Source of the DNA: Candidatus Adiutrix intracellularis
GTDB taxonomy: Bacteria > Desulfobacterota > Desulfarculia > Adiutricales > Adiutricaceae
Reading direction: 5' to 3'
Assembly (NCBI GenBank): GCA_001577715.1
Contig: LQAA01000087.1
Location: forward strand, 1 to 40,292
Length of the DNA stretch: 40,292 bases
This document shows, piece after piece, positions 28,153-38,834 of this stretch; position 1 is the stretch's first letter, and each line of letters begins with the position of its first letter. The notes under the pieces were generated by a model. The model had not been told where the DNA came from. It made no database searches and saw only the letters and a program-made list of their open reading frames with translations. The translations under genes and the position numbers were made by a program.

Positions 28153-28536
28153 TACCAATCAATGCCCTTATCTACGTACTATTATTTCTTACCTCCAAAT
28201 ATGAAATATCTTATAAAAAATTACACCAGAATATCATCTTGTATCGGCGTCATATATAGTTAATGAGTTATTAACGATGGTCAATCATAAAATTAAACAA
28301 CACCTACCCAACGTAATAAGATTATCAAAATATTTACTGTATAAACGAATTGCTGTTCCAAAAGAGTAAAAAACAGGCCTTTTTAAAATCTGTAATAATT
28401 AAAGCCCTCTAATGCTATATCAGCTATTATTAAAAATATTAATGTGTTAGTTACCAGTAACAGAGACTTTAATAATTTGGACTTAACTAGGTCAACCATT
28501 GTCAATCCAGCAAAATTTATTAACTACTATTGCTAG
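28100..28536 (+). pseudogene. PIN-domain toxin remnant (COG1569-like)
   Basis: Frames following and overlapping the antitoxin read NILFIINTN (usual VxDTNVL, the first acidic residue lost), VSASYIVNELLTMVNHKI (usual VLSEEILEELREVL) and, after a frame change, VLVTSNRDFNNLDL then IVNPAKFINYY (usual IVTGDKDFLxL ... IITPAEFL). PIN toxins are metal-dependent ribonucleases with four acidic residues. Here at least one of them, several frames and the start codon (TTG or lost) are damaged, so it is inactive. Confidence 0.6.
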
Positions 28537-28595
28537 CCAACCTTATCAGGATCATTTTTACCCTTTAACCAACCCCTATAGGAGCCCATACCGCC

Positions 28596-30128
28596 ATGCC
28601 TGACAATAAAGTGCTAATCATTGATTATGGCTCGCAGGTCACCCAACTCATTGCCCGGCGAGTGCGGGAGGCTGGAGTCTATTCAGAAGTGCTACCGTCC
28701 TGGACCACCGCCCAAGAAATAAAGAGCCGCGACCCGGGGGCGATTATTCTTTCAGGCGGCCCGGCCAGCGTTACAGACCCGGGGGCCCCGGGTCTGAATC
28801 CAACGGTGCTGGAACTCGGAGTACCGATCTTAGGCATCTGTTACGGTCTCCAACTACTAACCCACCACCTAGGCGGCCGCCTAGCCAGATCCGAAGATCG
28901 GGAATACGGTCCGACTCAACTAGAAATAACCGCCCCCAGCCCCCTGTGGAAGGATTTGCCCCGCTTCGCCCGGGTCTGGATGTCTCACGGCGACAAAGTA
29001 GATATGCCTCCGCCCGGCTTTACGGTGACGGCAACTACCCCGAACTTAGCTGTGGCCGCCCTAGCCTGTGAGGCTCGCCGCCTTTACGGCGTACAATTTC
29101 ACCCGGAGGTTCATCATACGAAAATCGGCCCCGGACTTATCCGCAACTTTCTGAACCTAGCCGGTCTGAAGGCAGATTGGAACATGACCTCTTTCGTAAA
29201 ACACACTCTAGTCAACCTAAAAACTAAGATCGGGAATGGTCAAGTTATCTGCGGACTTTCCGGCGGCATTGATTCCACCGTAACGGCAATATTGCTTCAC
29301 CAAGCTATCGGTAAACAACTTCACTGTCTATTTGTGGATAACGGTCTTTTACGCCAAGGTGAAACAGACGAAGTGCGAAAATTGGCCGACCATTTTAGGC
29401 TGGACTTCACCGTAGCCGCTGCCGCCAAACTTTTTCTGAATCGTCTGAAGGAAGTCGTAGATCCAGAGCAAAAACGTAAAATTATCGGCCGTACTTTTAT
29501 AGAAGTTTTTGAAGCTGAAGCAGCCCAATTCGGCCAAGTGGATTTTCTGGCCCAGGGTACCCTTTACCCCGACGTCATCGAATCCGTCTCCCCACAGGGG
29601 CCGGCAGCGGTCATTAAAAGCCACCACAATGTGGGAGGACTTCCGGACGACATGAATCTAACCCTAATCGAACCATTACGAGATCTATTCAAAGATGAAG
29701 TCCGAGCCGTGGCCGCCGAATTGGACCTGCCAGAAAATTTTATTTGGCGCCAGCCCTTCCCCGGCCCGGGCCTGGCCATTCGAGTTATCGGTGCAGTGGA
29801 TGACGAACGGCTAACTATTCTACGCCAGGCCGATGTTATCGTACAACAGGAACTAAAAGAAACTGGTCTGTACCGTCACATCTGGCAGGGTTTCGCTGTA
29901 CTGCTACCTCTCAAAACCGTCGGCGTCATGGGCGACGGCCGCACCTATGAAAATATAGTGGCCATTCGGGCCGTAGAAAGCGTTGATGCCATGACCGCCG
30001 ATTGGGCCCGTCTCCCCTACGACTTTCTGGCCACCCTTTCCCGGCGTATTATCAATGAAGTCCAAGGCGTCAATCGCGTTGTCTACGATATTTCCTCTAA
30101 ACCCCCCAGTACTATTGAGTGGGAATAA
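28596..30128 (+). CDS. guaA: GuaA, GMP synthase (glutamine-hydrolysing)
   Basis: A 510-residue two-domain enzyme that converts XMP to GMP. The N-terminal class I glutamine amidotransferase has the triad C82 (GICYGLQLL), H169 and E171 (FHPEVHHT). The ATP-pyrophosphatase domain has the P-loop SGGIDST (222-228), and the C-terminal dimerisation domain ends PPSTIEWE, the normal family ending. The length is typical. GGAG lies 11 bases before the ATG, slightly far but usable. It stands alone between two decay zones, and no guaB is nearby. Its integrity among so much decay argues that GMP synthesis is essential to this cell. Confidence 0.97.
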   Translation: MPDNKVLIIDYGSQVTQLIARRVREAGVYSEVLPSWTTAQEIKSRDPGAIILSGGPASVTDPGAPGLNPTVLELGVPILGICYGLQLLTHHLGGRLARSEDREYGPTQLEITAPSPLWKDLPRFARVWMSHGDKVDMPPPGFTVTATTPNLAVAALACEARRLYGVQFHPEVHHTKIGPGLIRNFLNLAGLKADWNMTSFVKHTLVNLKTKIGNGQVICGLSGGIDSTVTAILLHQAIGKQLHCLFVDNGLLRQGETDEVRKLADHFRLDFTVAAAAKLFLNRLKEVVDPEQKRKIIGRTFIEVFEAEAAQFGQVDFLAQGTLYPDVIESVSPQGPAAVIKSHHNVGGLPDDMNLTLIEPLRDLFKDEVRAVAAELDLPENFIWRQPFPGPGLAIRVIGAVDDERLTILRQADVIVQQELKETGLYRHIWQGFAVLLPLKTVGVMGDGRTYENIVAIRAVESVDAMTADWARLPYDFLATLSRRIINEVQGVNRVVYDISSKPPSTIEWE

Positions 30129-30309
30129 TTAGATAAAATACTGAAGCGGCGTCTATTCCCATTTTAGGACTCCCAAGCTATCATAAAAAGTGTTATTTTA
30201 ATACGAACGTAAAAAAAAGAAAATTATCACGAAATACAGATGCCAACTGCATCAGTTTAATATACACTATATAATCATTCCTTAAAAAGTATTTAAATCA
30301 GATATTAAC

Positions 30310-30510
30310 TCAAATATTACGGGTTCTATTGGCATAAAATGCAGTCAAAAGTCTAAAAATTACTAAAAGCAAATAAAGCTTTATCCCTAATATCTACTTC
30401 ATAAAGTTGGAAATGGCGGTAGCCATTAAATTATTGATCTCATCCCCCAAAGTTTCTTTCAGAAAATTTCGAAACCTTCAAAACTATGGTTTAAAATATC
30501 CGCTAACTAT
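30310..30510 (-). pseudogene. IS5 transposase C-terminal fragment (copy C)
   Basis: The minus strand reads RNFLKETLGDEINNLMATA, then a stop at a Trp position and the tail LLTAFYANRTRNI before TGA (30310-30312). It matches the C-terminal 60 codons of copies A and B; the nucleotide string GGGTTCTATT is shared with copy B. The rest of the element is missing. A plus-strand frame at 30407-30619 is its shadow. Confidence 0.65.
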
Positions 30511-32779
30511 TCTTAAAGAACAAATAACATGCCTGTATCCGAATCCTATGGGTACCATTAATAACTCTGCTGACAAGCAAGAAATATTAGTGTATACTAT
30601 TTATTATATTAGTTTTTAACAGCTCTATTTGTATTTTAGCTGTAATTTTTTCTTATATACTAAATAACGTGACTATCTATATTAGAGCGTAGCACAATTT
30701 ACTTATTATATTTCTTAAAAAATTTATAACTAAAGAAATCCCAAAAATTACACCTTTTTATAACGGGCCCTTGCTACTGAGTGATTCTCACTCATTCTTT
30801 CCGAAGGGAAGACCCAATGGCGCTGCAAAAGAACTATCAAATGGGTATTGAGTATATGTTAATTTAAATATTCCTTAACTAGTCAATGTAATTAGCGACC
30901 TGTGTTCTTACTGCGGTATTAAGTTATACGCCAGATGATGTAAATATAACTTTTATACAAAAAAAGAATATTGAATACCGAGATGTTTAATAAAGTATCA
31001 ATTTTTGCGAGTAAAATTATTTAACAATGGGTTAGGACCTATCTACGCGAGACACATCCTGATCGGAGCAACCCTTATATTTTAATGCATTATTCTGATG
31101 TATACTTTTTGAAAAATAATAGTGTAAGTATCGATCTGTTGGAGAGCCTTATATCAAAGAAAACGTTACAATATACTCATAATAAATTTCGTAACTATTA
31201 AATGGATATTAGCAAAATAAATAATTCCGAAAATAATACTTAAAACCTTTTCAAAATAAGATTAATTTTGAAATTGACGATACTCTGTAAACATAGCTAA
31301 ACTAATGATCTTTCGCTACAACAATGATATATACTTCCTATCTAATAAGATTATTAACAACACTGTTATAGTGAATTAAATTTGTTTTTAAATAATTATA
31401 TTGAAAATATCGGATACTTTTAGTTAGGGTACGTTTATAAGTTGTTTACTAGAAAATTCAATGTTGCCATTATTTGTGGTTTAGTTGATTATAATAAAAA
31501 GTAAACTAGATCACTTTGTGAGCGTAGAAAAATATTTATTTACTAACTGACAAACAAAAGAGCTATACGATATAGATATTAAGCGTTACGACATAACCTA
31601 CATCGCATTTTCAGAATGAAAAGACTCGATAGCTTTGCTTAACATTTATCACCGCGTATTATTATTGTCCGTGCCTGTGATATTCAGTGATACTGATATG
31701 GAACTACCCGATACCTACAAGATATGAGAGAAAATTCAAATACAATACCCTGAGCGAAAGTTTATTTGTACCAAAATTGAAAGCTCCGCTCTCAAAGATT
31801 AGCGCCGTTTTACCCCGCCATTACGAACTGTTCAGTGATATTACACTATTTACAAAAATACACCTGCACTTATACTCTTGAAAGATAACATCCATAAACC
31901 CGCTATAAGAGTAATAACTTTTCTTGGTGTTAGCAGCAATAAAAGTTATAACTATACCTTTTACAACGGTTCTGTTAGCTAGATAAAAAACATCTCGCAA
32001 CTTAATCGTATGTCGATATTAAACTGGGGGTCACACGAGCTATATCTATATATTTTTACCGATGATTTTTCAGTGAGCTGCACATATAAAAAAGACATTC
32101 ACCATATCGGGAGCATCATATGTCTTAAATCTTCAACGCGATATATATGATTTACCGAAAATTGAGTCTTCTAATAACTTGAGCCGAGTAAACCATCCGT
32201 TTTATAATTCTGGATAAAACCGTTACTCAAGGATCCTATTTTTAAACTGGGTGTAACTAATCAGAGCGGATCTAAACGACTATTGCCACTTACACACTCC
32301 CTCTTTCTATTTCTGCGTCAAGCTATTAAACTTTTCCCATACAAAGCAAGTATGTCCCTCGCCACCCAAATTATATCCCTTCTCCTACAAAAAAATACAA
32401 GACGTAAATGGTTACGAGTAAAGATAGCGATACTTTCTACTCACTTCGCTAAAATCAGAATTTTAACACGAGAACTTCAATACAAGACTTACCATAAAAT
32501 AATTATCTAAACTGAGTTTCTATCGATTTTTCCACTATAATATACTAAAATTATTATTAAAGAATCTATTTATTTACAATGTATCTACCCATTTAGATAA
32601 TATTTTATTATTAGTTTATATCAGATATTATGTTATTATTAGGAAGAATTTAACAAATTAGATTTTTTATTCAATAAAAAAGCTATTTAAAAGTAAATCT
32701 ACACTCTACTTTTAATATTTTATGAAGAAACAGCCTTTCAATAAACCGCACCTTATGTGTTTTTTTAATTTAATTTATT
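30511..32779. other. Long AT-rich decayed region
   Basis: About 2.3 kb without a supportable gene. A plus-strand piece near 30890-30950 reads LCSYCGIKLYA, a possible zinc-binding start of a transposase-like protein, but nothing around it confirms this. Short frames at 31687-31881 and 32283-32510 look accidental. One perfect hairpin lies at 30778-30794. Confidence 0.4.
30778..30794. repeat. Perfect 7-base hairpin
   Basis: TGAGTGA and TCACTCA are separated by TTC. No T run follows, so it is not a classical terminator. It may be a leftover of an insertion-sequence end or an operator. Confidence 0.4.
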
Positions 32780-34200
32780 TTTATTAACATATTGAAATTA
32801 AAAAATAGAGAAAGATTTTAAAGCTTCTGTTTTATTGCATAAAGAAAAAATACTTAAGAAAGAAGTTCCCTTTGACACTACCGTTCAAGAAAAAAATAGT
32901 ATCTTTCTAACTAATTTTAATTTGAAACAACCGTATTTTACGCTAATATAACACGCAATGCTTGAGTTAATACTTGTTTTAAATACCTTCTATGCCGAAG
33001 GCGGATACTGTCCTTTGACCCAATATGGGTACAGCCGCAGCAAAAAGCATGGTAACTGGTAAATTAATTATAGACTTCTGACCGATAAACGCAGGCACCC
33101 AATATTCATAAAAACTTGGCCTGAAAACACTTCCGATACTATAAATTTTTTGTCGACCGTAGAAAAAACTCGTCATGCTTTTGGGCTGGAAACAATAGTT
33201 ATAGTTAGTAATCAGGAGATATTAAATTTTAAAATATTGAAATTATGAAAGCTGAAAAAAATATTAACTGGATTACCACTTTACGCTCAACTTCAATTCA
33301 AGAATTAATTAAAAGTGGAAACCTGCAACTAAATCTCTTTAGCAAAAAAATTATACGATTTTAATGCTCCAAGCGCTTTCCCGGGGGAACGCCTGCTTAC
33401 TTATTGTAGCCTCTTTCTAGCCAATAAACGTCTTCACACCTACAAAGAACTTTTGAATAGCACTGAGAAAAATCTGAAAAAATCCATAACCGTGTAGAGG
33501 CTGGACGTTTACGGAGACAAAATGCAATAAGTTTTACCGTTAACCAGGTTATAAATAAATACCTCCCGAAAAAACACTTCGATCTTAAAATTGAAGATGA
33601 CATTTTCCTCTTTACGCGAAAGAATAAAAACATTATCACAAAATCCATTCTTTAATGATATCTATATTATTAGAACCTCGATTGTACCATAAAAAATGAA
33701 TACCAAAGACTACAATCGCAATTATAAAAAATTATCCTAAGTGGAACGAGCCTTCCATACCATGAAAAGCATCAGCGAAAAAATCACCCCAATTTATCAC
33801 TCTACAGAATCGAAAGCTCGGGCGTATTTATTTTTGTGCATATTAATCTACTATTTTAAATGGCACCTGCGTGAGGTCTGGATTAAATTAACTTTTACCT
33901 ATTGAAGAATTAATTCGAAAAGAAACCCATACTCTCGTAGTGCCAACGCAAAGCTTAGACAGCACCAATCAAAAAGTAACAAAGAGAATAACGAAGGATG
34001 GATTCCCCGTTCTTACCTTCGCCGGTATTTTAACCAAATCTTGCCACCATTAACTTTAATATATATAAAACAAGCTGCAACGCACAGAATAACACCAAAA
34101 AACTTTCTACTTTCAACATCATCACCCAGGCTTCACTCTATCAATAAAAAGCCCCCAAACCGATTCAATCTATAAATCCTACCCAGTAACCTACCTACTA
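32780..34200 (+). pseudogene. IS1634-family transposase, decayed
   Basis: Plus-strand frames contain a clear series of IS1634 transposase blocks: VLNTFYAEGGYCPLTQYGYS (32965-33030, usual DxTxTYFEGxCPLAxxGYSRD), RHAFGLETIVIVSNQ (about 33148-33220), INWITTLRSTSIQEL (about 33265-33310), an NAISFTVNQVINKYLPKKHF block (33520-33580), VERAFHTMKSISEKITPIYH (33740-33800, usual VERAFRxLKTxxLxxRPIYH) and YLFLCILIYYFKWHLREVW. Several frameshifts and stops separate them; for instance the Gln before VERAF is now TAA. The C-terminal region is readable to about 34190. It is a different element from the minus-strand remnant at 15.6-16.4 kb. Confidence 0.8.
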
Positions 34201-34284
34201 TTGTTTGATAATCAATTAAAAATACATTTAAATAAATATGCTATGTTGTAGAAATTCAGATCGAAAAATAAGCCGAAAAAAAAG

Positions 34285-34313
34285 TTGACTCTTTTATTGT
34301 ACAAGTATATTAT
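34285..34313 (+). promoter_or_regulatory. Sigma-70-type promoter before the tssF remnant
   Basis: TTGACT (34285-34290) and TATTAT (34308-34313) are spaced by exactly 17 bases, close to consensus. Transcription would start about 50 bases before the tssF remnant and continue into the orphan gene at 34744. Confidence 0.65.
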
Positions 34314-34371
34314 ACATAATCGTAATTTAGGTTAATTTAGTATAAAAGGTTAAAATTAAAAGCTCAGAATT

Positions 34372-34722
34372 ATGCTTAAGGATTTTTACCAGGAAGAATT
34401 GGGTACTCTAAGGGAAATAACGGTTGAATTTGCCAGAACCTACCCAGCCCTGGCCCCAATACTGAGGGCCCAAGGCGCCGACTCGGATGTAGAACAACTA
34501 CTGGAAGAGGTGACTTTTTTATCTAGCCTGGTTCGTCAGCGGCTAGCCGAAAGCTTTCCTGACCTCATTCAGTCTTTGCTGCAAATTTTCTATCCCCATC
34601 TTTTGCACCCTATGCCTTCCTATACCCTAATGCGTTTCAAGTCGGTGCAAAGTTTTACGGGAACCGTCCGTCTACCTAAGGTCTCCGAAGTAGCCTCTAT
34701 TCCGGCATCAACATTAAATTGA
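34372..34722 (+). pseudogene. tssF: TssF (type VI secretion baseplate subunit), N-terminal fragment
   Basis: The 116-codon frame matches the N terminus of TssF/VasA: MLKDFYQEELGTLREI, FARTYPALAPIL, SDVEQLLEEVTFLSSLVRQ and FPDLIQSLLQIFYPHLLHP are close to family consensus (FARxYPxLAxxL; DPxVERLLEGxAFLxARxxxKLDDEFPEL). Functional TssF has about 600 residues, so over 80% is missing. The fragment ends abruptly after SEVASIPASTLN, and the next gene begins 21 bases later, which suggests a deletion that removed the rest of tssF and its neighbours. No other T6SS gene is in the window. There is no clear ribosome site. Confidence 0.8.
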
Positions 34723-34743
34723 TAAACAATGAAATGACTGACA

Positions 34744-35310
34744 ATGAACAATAAAAAAATTATGCTAGGCGTAATGCTAATTTGGCTAGCAGGAGTTATC
34801 TTTATCGTGCAAGGCATCAGTGAAACCCCATTGCCACCCACCCTACTTGGGGTAGTGACAGCGGCTTCACCTCCGCCTTCGGCCTCGACAGTGACGGAGA
34901 TACCGCTTAATGAATTACAGGATTTTTTAACCTGCCGAAACGGCCAGACTGCCGGCCAGGGTACCTTTCAGAACTGGCATAGCTATTATGACGACCAGGG
35001 TCGCTATGTTGTCCTAATCCATTTTGAAGGCCACCTAGGAGACTATACCCCCCACCTCCTCGATTTGGCGGCGACCAGCGTCGTGTATGTGGATTTTCAC
35101 GGAACCTGGGAATGGTCTCAAGAAAAAATCTTGGAAAAGAACGGACCCGTAAGCCTGGCGCACCTGGGAAAACATAAAGAATTTATTCGCCTGAGCATCA
35201 ACTTCAATGAAAAAGAAACACCTGCTGCGGTAAGCGTCGAGGTTCTGCACAAAGACCAGGTTCTGGCGTTACGTTTTATCTTTACCAAGAAAAAACCGGA
35301 TAAAAAATAA
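34744..35310 (+). CDS. Unknown membrane-anchored 188-residue protein
   Basis: An intact frame with no family I can name. Residues 1-8 are basic, 9-27 form one hydrophobic segment (IMLGVMLIWLAGVIFIVQG) with no obvious cleavage or lipobox site, so it is probably a signal anchor; residues 35-55 are Pro/Ser/Thr-rich, and the remainder is beta-rich with YVVLIHFEGHLGD, VVYVDFHGTWEW and RLSINFN repeats of alternating hydrophobics. The C-terminal half faintly recalls AMIN-type periplasmic domains. GC and codon use match the intact genes. It follows the tssF stump and a good promoter, so a role in a former type VI secretion cluster is possible but is inference only. Confidence 0.7.
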   Translation: MNNKKIMLGVMLIWLAGVIFIVQGISETPLPPTLLGVVTAASPPPSASTVTEIPLNELQDFLTCRNGQTAGQGTFQNWHSYYDDQGRYVVLIHFEGHLGDYTPHLLDLAATSVVYVDFHGTWEWSQEKILEKNGPVSLAHLGKHKEFIRLSINFNEKETPAAVSVEVLHKDQVLALRFIFTKKKPDKK

Positions 35311-36059
35311 TCTGAGTAACCCGCCCACCCTCACATGTAGTTAATAAAACTGACCTTAGTAGTAAGGCCGGTAACCCCATACAGGCTTTTATAACCGGTT
35401 TATGTATTTTCTAAACCAATAAGTAAATTAGAAAAATTAACGTTTTTAATACAACTTAACATAATTTCAAAACTAAACTACTACTACTCTAAATTATTAG
35501 TTACAACCTGATTTCTGATCTACTTAACTCCGATCTATCTTTTAATAGGAATTACCTTTTCTATAACCACCGAACCTTAGGCAACTACTTCCCCACCGCT
35601 TCGGTATCATTATTGTTATGCGCTTAAGCTTAAAAAAAATACCAGCTATGCTGGTGGGAAGCGTTCTTTAGCTTTAGCTCTTAAATTAAAGACGCTTCCG
35701 AGTGTTAAAATTATGAAGGGTTACCAATCGCATTAAGAAGACATAAAGAGACTGCCCGAATAGACGAGAGCAGCTTAGCACATGCGAAATGGAAATATAA
35801 ATATCACATAGCCTTTATAGTAATTCTCCTTTTAAGGTTACTTGAGAATAATAAGGTCTAAATTAGTGTATTTGTTATGATGGGACGTTTCATATAATAG
35901 CCCTGAGGAACATATTTCGGGAGATAAGAACGTGGTACACGTTAATGAACCAGAGATAAACGAAAAAATAATTTTTGGCACTAAAACTGTTTTGCAATTT
36001 CTATTATGATGTTTTGATTAACCAGCAAACGCTGTACCTGATAAAGACTAACAAATTAA
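35311..36059. other. Decayed spacer with two adjacent inverted repeats
   Basis: No coding frame recognised. The notable content is the pair of hairpins at 35641-35699, listed separately. Confidence 0.45.
35641..35699. repeat. Two adjacent hairpins
   Basis: ACCAGC-TAT-GCTGGT (35641-35655) is a perfect six-base stem with a three-base loop. It is followed at once by GGAAGCGT-T-CTTTA (35657-35670) pairing with TAAAG-ACGCTTCC (35687-35699), an interrupted 13-base stem with one bulge. There is no T run after the second stem. The function is unknown; it could be a structured RNA or an insertion-sequence end. Confidence 0.5.
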
Positions 36060-36610
36060 ATGCCCCCTAAAGCACAATAAGAGTTTCTTTCTTACATTCG
36101 AAATTATATTCTAAATTGTGGTTATTGTTTTTTGAGATATTAAAGGCCTTTTTCTATTTTCCATCGATTTCTACAGCACCCAAGAAAACTCTCAATATTA
36201 TCTTTAGAAGAACTAATATTGCTAATAAAGCTATAGATCAAAAGCTTTGTTTTACCAGTAACGCCTATTACTTCAAGACCAACCTAGTTTACTTTCAAAA
36301 ATTTTTGTCATCGTGAATCGGAATTTTTCCCAGCCATTTGTATCGATATTTTCTTCGGCTTTTGCCTGGAATAGACTTACACAAAAATAAACTATCCAGC
36401 TCAGCTCCAGAAAAAATAATCTTATAAAGCCTTATGATTAGAAAGATTACAAGTAAAGATAAAGTTGAACTCAATCTGCAAAATTTTTTCGCGAAATAGC
36501 TGATAGGCATAAAGATCGTCATATAGAAAGATGGAGCACAGTTCTTTGACTTTTGTTGCTTACTTACCCAACTAGCGTAAGGTAACTTTTTATTCGCAAT
36601 CTTGTTTCTT
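36060..36610 (-). pseudogene. DDE transposase remnant (IS4-superfamily-like)
   Basis: The minus strand reads FLYDDLYAYQLFREKILQI then FNFIFTCNLSNHKAL (usual GDDLYxxQPFCExxL ... FIFVCKPxSHKTLY), KYRYKWLGKIPIHDDKN (usual YRWLNDVPLRDDKD), and NISSSKDNIESFLGCCRNRW then KIEKGL (usual TKENVxELxxxGRARWKIENEGF). These are the central catalytic and C-terminal blocks of a DDE transposase. They fall in two or more frames with stops, so it is dead. The 107-codon frame at 36295-36618 is partly this gene and partly out of frame. Confidence 0.55.
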
Positions 36611-37149
36611 ATCCTCATCTTGCAGAGTTATAAATCATTGAAATCTTCAGGCCCATCCAAATCAATTAAATAGCTATCACCAAATTATTTAAATAACTTC
36701 AGGTATTTATCAGATATAAGTTAGAAAGAATATTAAAAAAATACTAAATTAAAATGGTTAGTTGGATTTCCACCCAGCATCTAGCGGATATAATTATCAA
36801 AAATAGTTATACATTTTTTAAAATGGTCTATAAATTGGAACGACTATGCAGTCCTTAAAGAATACGTTAAGGAGCTAAAAAAGAAGAACTCCGCATGAAA
36901 AAAAATAGAAACTACAACCATGCATATGTCAGACATGTAATAATGGGTATTTTGAACAAAACGCTTGTTCACGCCTTTTCAATCTACTCCTAAAGCAAGA
37001 ATATATATTTCTCCAAATACCTTATAAATAATATTTTAATATAAATTAATATAAGATTACGTATAATTCAATAAATCTAAAATAAAATATATCAAAATGA
37101 AAATCGCTATAGTATTTGTGCTGAAGTACCATAAATAAGTAATCTATAG
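36611..37149. other. AT-rich decayed region
   Basis: No gene, RNA or repeat recognised. GC rises sharply at about 37140, marking the edge of the next pseudogene. Confidence 0.45.
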
Positions 37150-38830
37150 GAAATTTAAGGACGCTGTGGGCAAAATGCAAACCACTCGCTAAGTAAACGG
37201 TCCTAATTCAAAGCCCATAGAAGACGCTGGGCTGGTGCCCAGAATATTGTTGTCAGCTCCCTACTACCCACTAGAACACTGCTCCTAAAGGAGTATTCAG
37301 GTCGGTGCGATAATGAAAGCTAGCATTTATACCCACCCTCTTTTTTATCGCCGTGGGACCAGCCCACGAGCACCTCAAAATGCCACCCACCTATAAAGGC
37401 GTGCCGTCAAGAATAAAACGTAGATTAACCTCATGCTAAAAAACAGCTTCCTCGTTATTACTAACGCCAAGCCAGATAATACCGTTGATATACACCACCT
37501 TTACCTTAGAGCTATCATCTAGCCATCGTTCAGGCTAGGACTAACCTGTCATCTAGTCAATGTAGGTAGTATTATAATTGATAGTTGCTCTCGACTACGC
37601 TCCTGGAGATAGTCGTAGCTATGCGACCATCAACTGGCACAGGCGTAAAGGAGAAAGGCCGATTGCTAGACTACCACCGCATACAGATCTACAGTACCGT
37701 CGGAATAAAGAGATAACGTAGTTATGACCAAATGCACTACCATGATGGGGCTAGCTAAACTGCTTTCATAACGAACGGTGGCTATACTCTAATAACTGTC
37801 TGCGAAATAGAAAATTAGATCAGCGCTGGTCTGGTGATGTAGCTAACGCCGACTTTCTTCACGCCGGGGCTTTTATTCAAGCTATCCATCGACCCCTATT
37901 CATCGCCTAATAAATGATATTGAGGTCGCTCTAGCCCGGAGCCGTGTAATTGAAACTGGCATTAGCCGTAACGTAGCCCAGCGGAGTTATAACAGTTTTC
38001 TATTCACCTGATAGAGTTCGTTCATACTAAGCACCCAGCATTCCATTTTATCAATAAAATCGTTACCGCCCTCATAGTAATTGATTAAATCATCCATTCC
38101 TAGTTAATCGGCCAGCGAATAATAGTCAATGACACTCATATTGTTAGTAGTCGTACTGATGAGCTTACCCGTCGCGTCTATAGGTAAATGTTATAGGAAT
38201 TACCCCTCAATAACGATGGGTTCGTTATTAACAAACGGCAAACTCTCAAGTATCTTGTATTCTACACGAAGATCATTACCTCACATATCCTAATAGCGAA
38301 TAGTAAAAGATAGATCGTTAGCCCGGTCGGGGAGGCTGGTAATCAGAGAAGTGTGACTCAAAAAACTGTTGTACAACATACCACCGATTTTATATTCGCT
38401 AGTGGTAAAACTCTAAGGCGACTCCCAGGTTTTACCGCCATCCTGCAAGACCCGAAAGAGGACCAGCCGGGCGTAACCATCAACTAGACGGATAACAGCA
38501 AGGTAATTTTTATTTTATCGTCGCCGCTATTGCTATTAACTATTTCATAGGTCTAAAGAAATACAATAATGGTACTAGTGGCCGCACTCCAAACAACTGT
38601 AGTGTCGGCAGAGATACTATAGGCGTAAACAATATAAATCGATCGAGGTATTATTGCCGGTGATCGCATGGCTGATACGGCTGTGTCACCTACTCCGGTG
38701 GCACTATTAACTCCTACTCCGATCACGAATCTTATTTTAATATCATTGTTAACTCGGATCTTCGCCAATATTTTTAAGTTATAGCTCGTACCTTTGATTT
38801 GAGCGATATAAATACTGAAAGTATTGGAGT
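37150..38830 (-). pseudogene. Long stop-riddled gene, phage-tail or surface-protein-like
   Basis: The minus strand carries about 1.7 kb of GC-richer former coding sequence. It reads, with stops ignored, KILAKIRVNNDIKIRFVIGV, YAYSISADTTVVWSA, VLQDGGKTWESP, YKIGGMLYNSFLSHTSLI, MDDLINYYEGGNDFIDKME, VKVVYINGIIWLGVSNNEE and LRFILDGTPL. At least one frameshift occurs near 38510. DGGKTW resembles an Asp-box (BNR) motif, and the style suggests a phage structural or extracellular beta-propeller protein, but I cannot name a family. Stops are TAG, TAA and TGA, most one transition from Gln or Trp codons. The 71-codon frame at 38553-38768 is one uninterrupted piece. Confidence 0.5.
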
Positions 38831-38834
38831 ACCA

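Noticed and set aside
30407-30619. 70-codon plus-strand open frame
   Set aside because: It lies antisense to the IS5 C-terminal fragment copy C and has no ribosome site or recognisable content.
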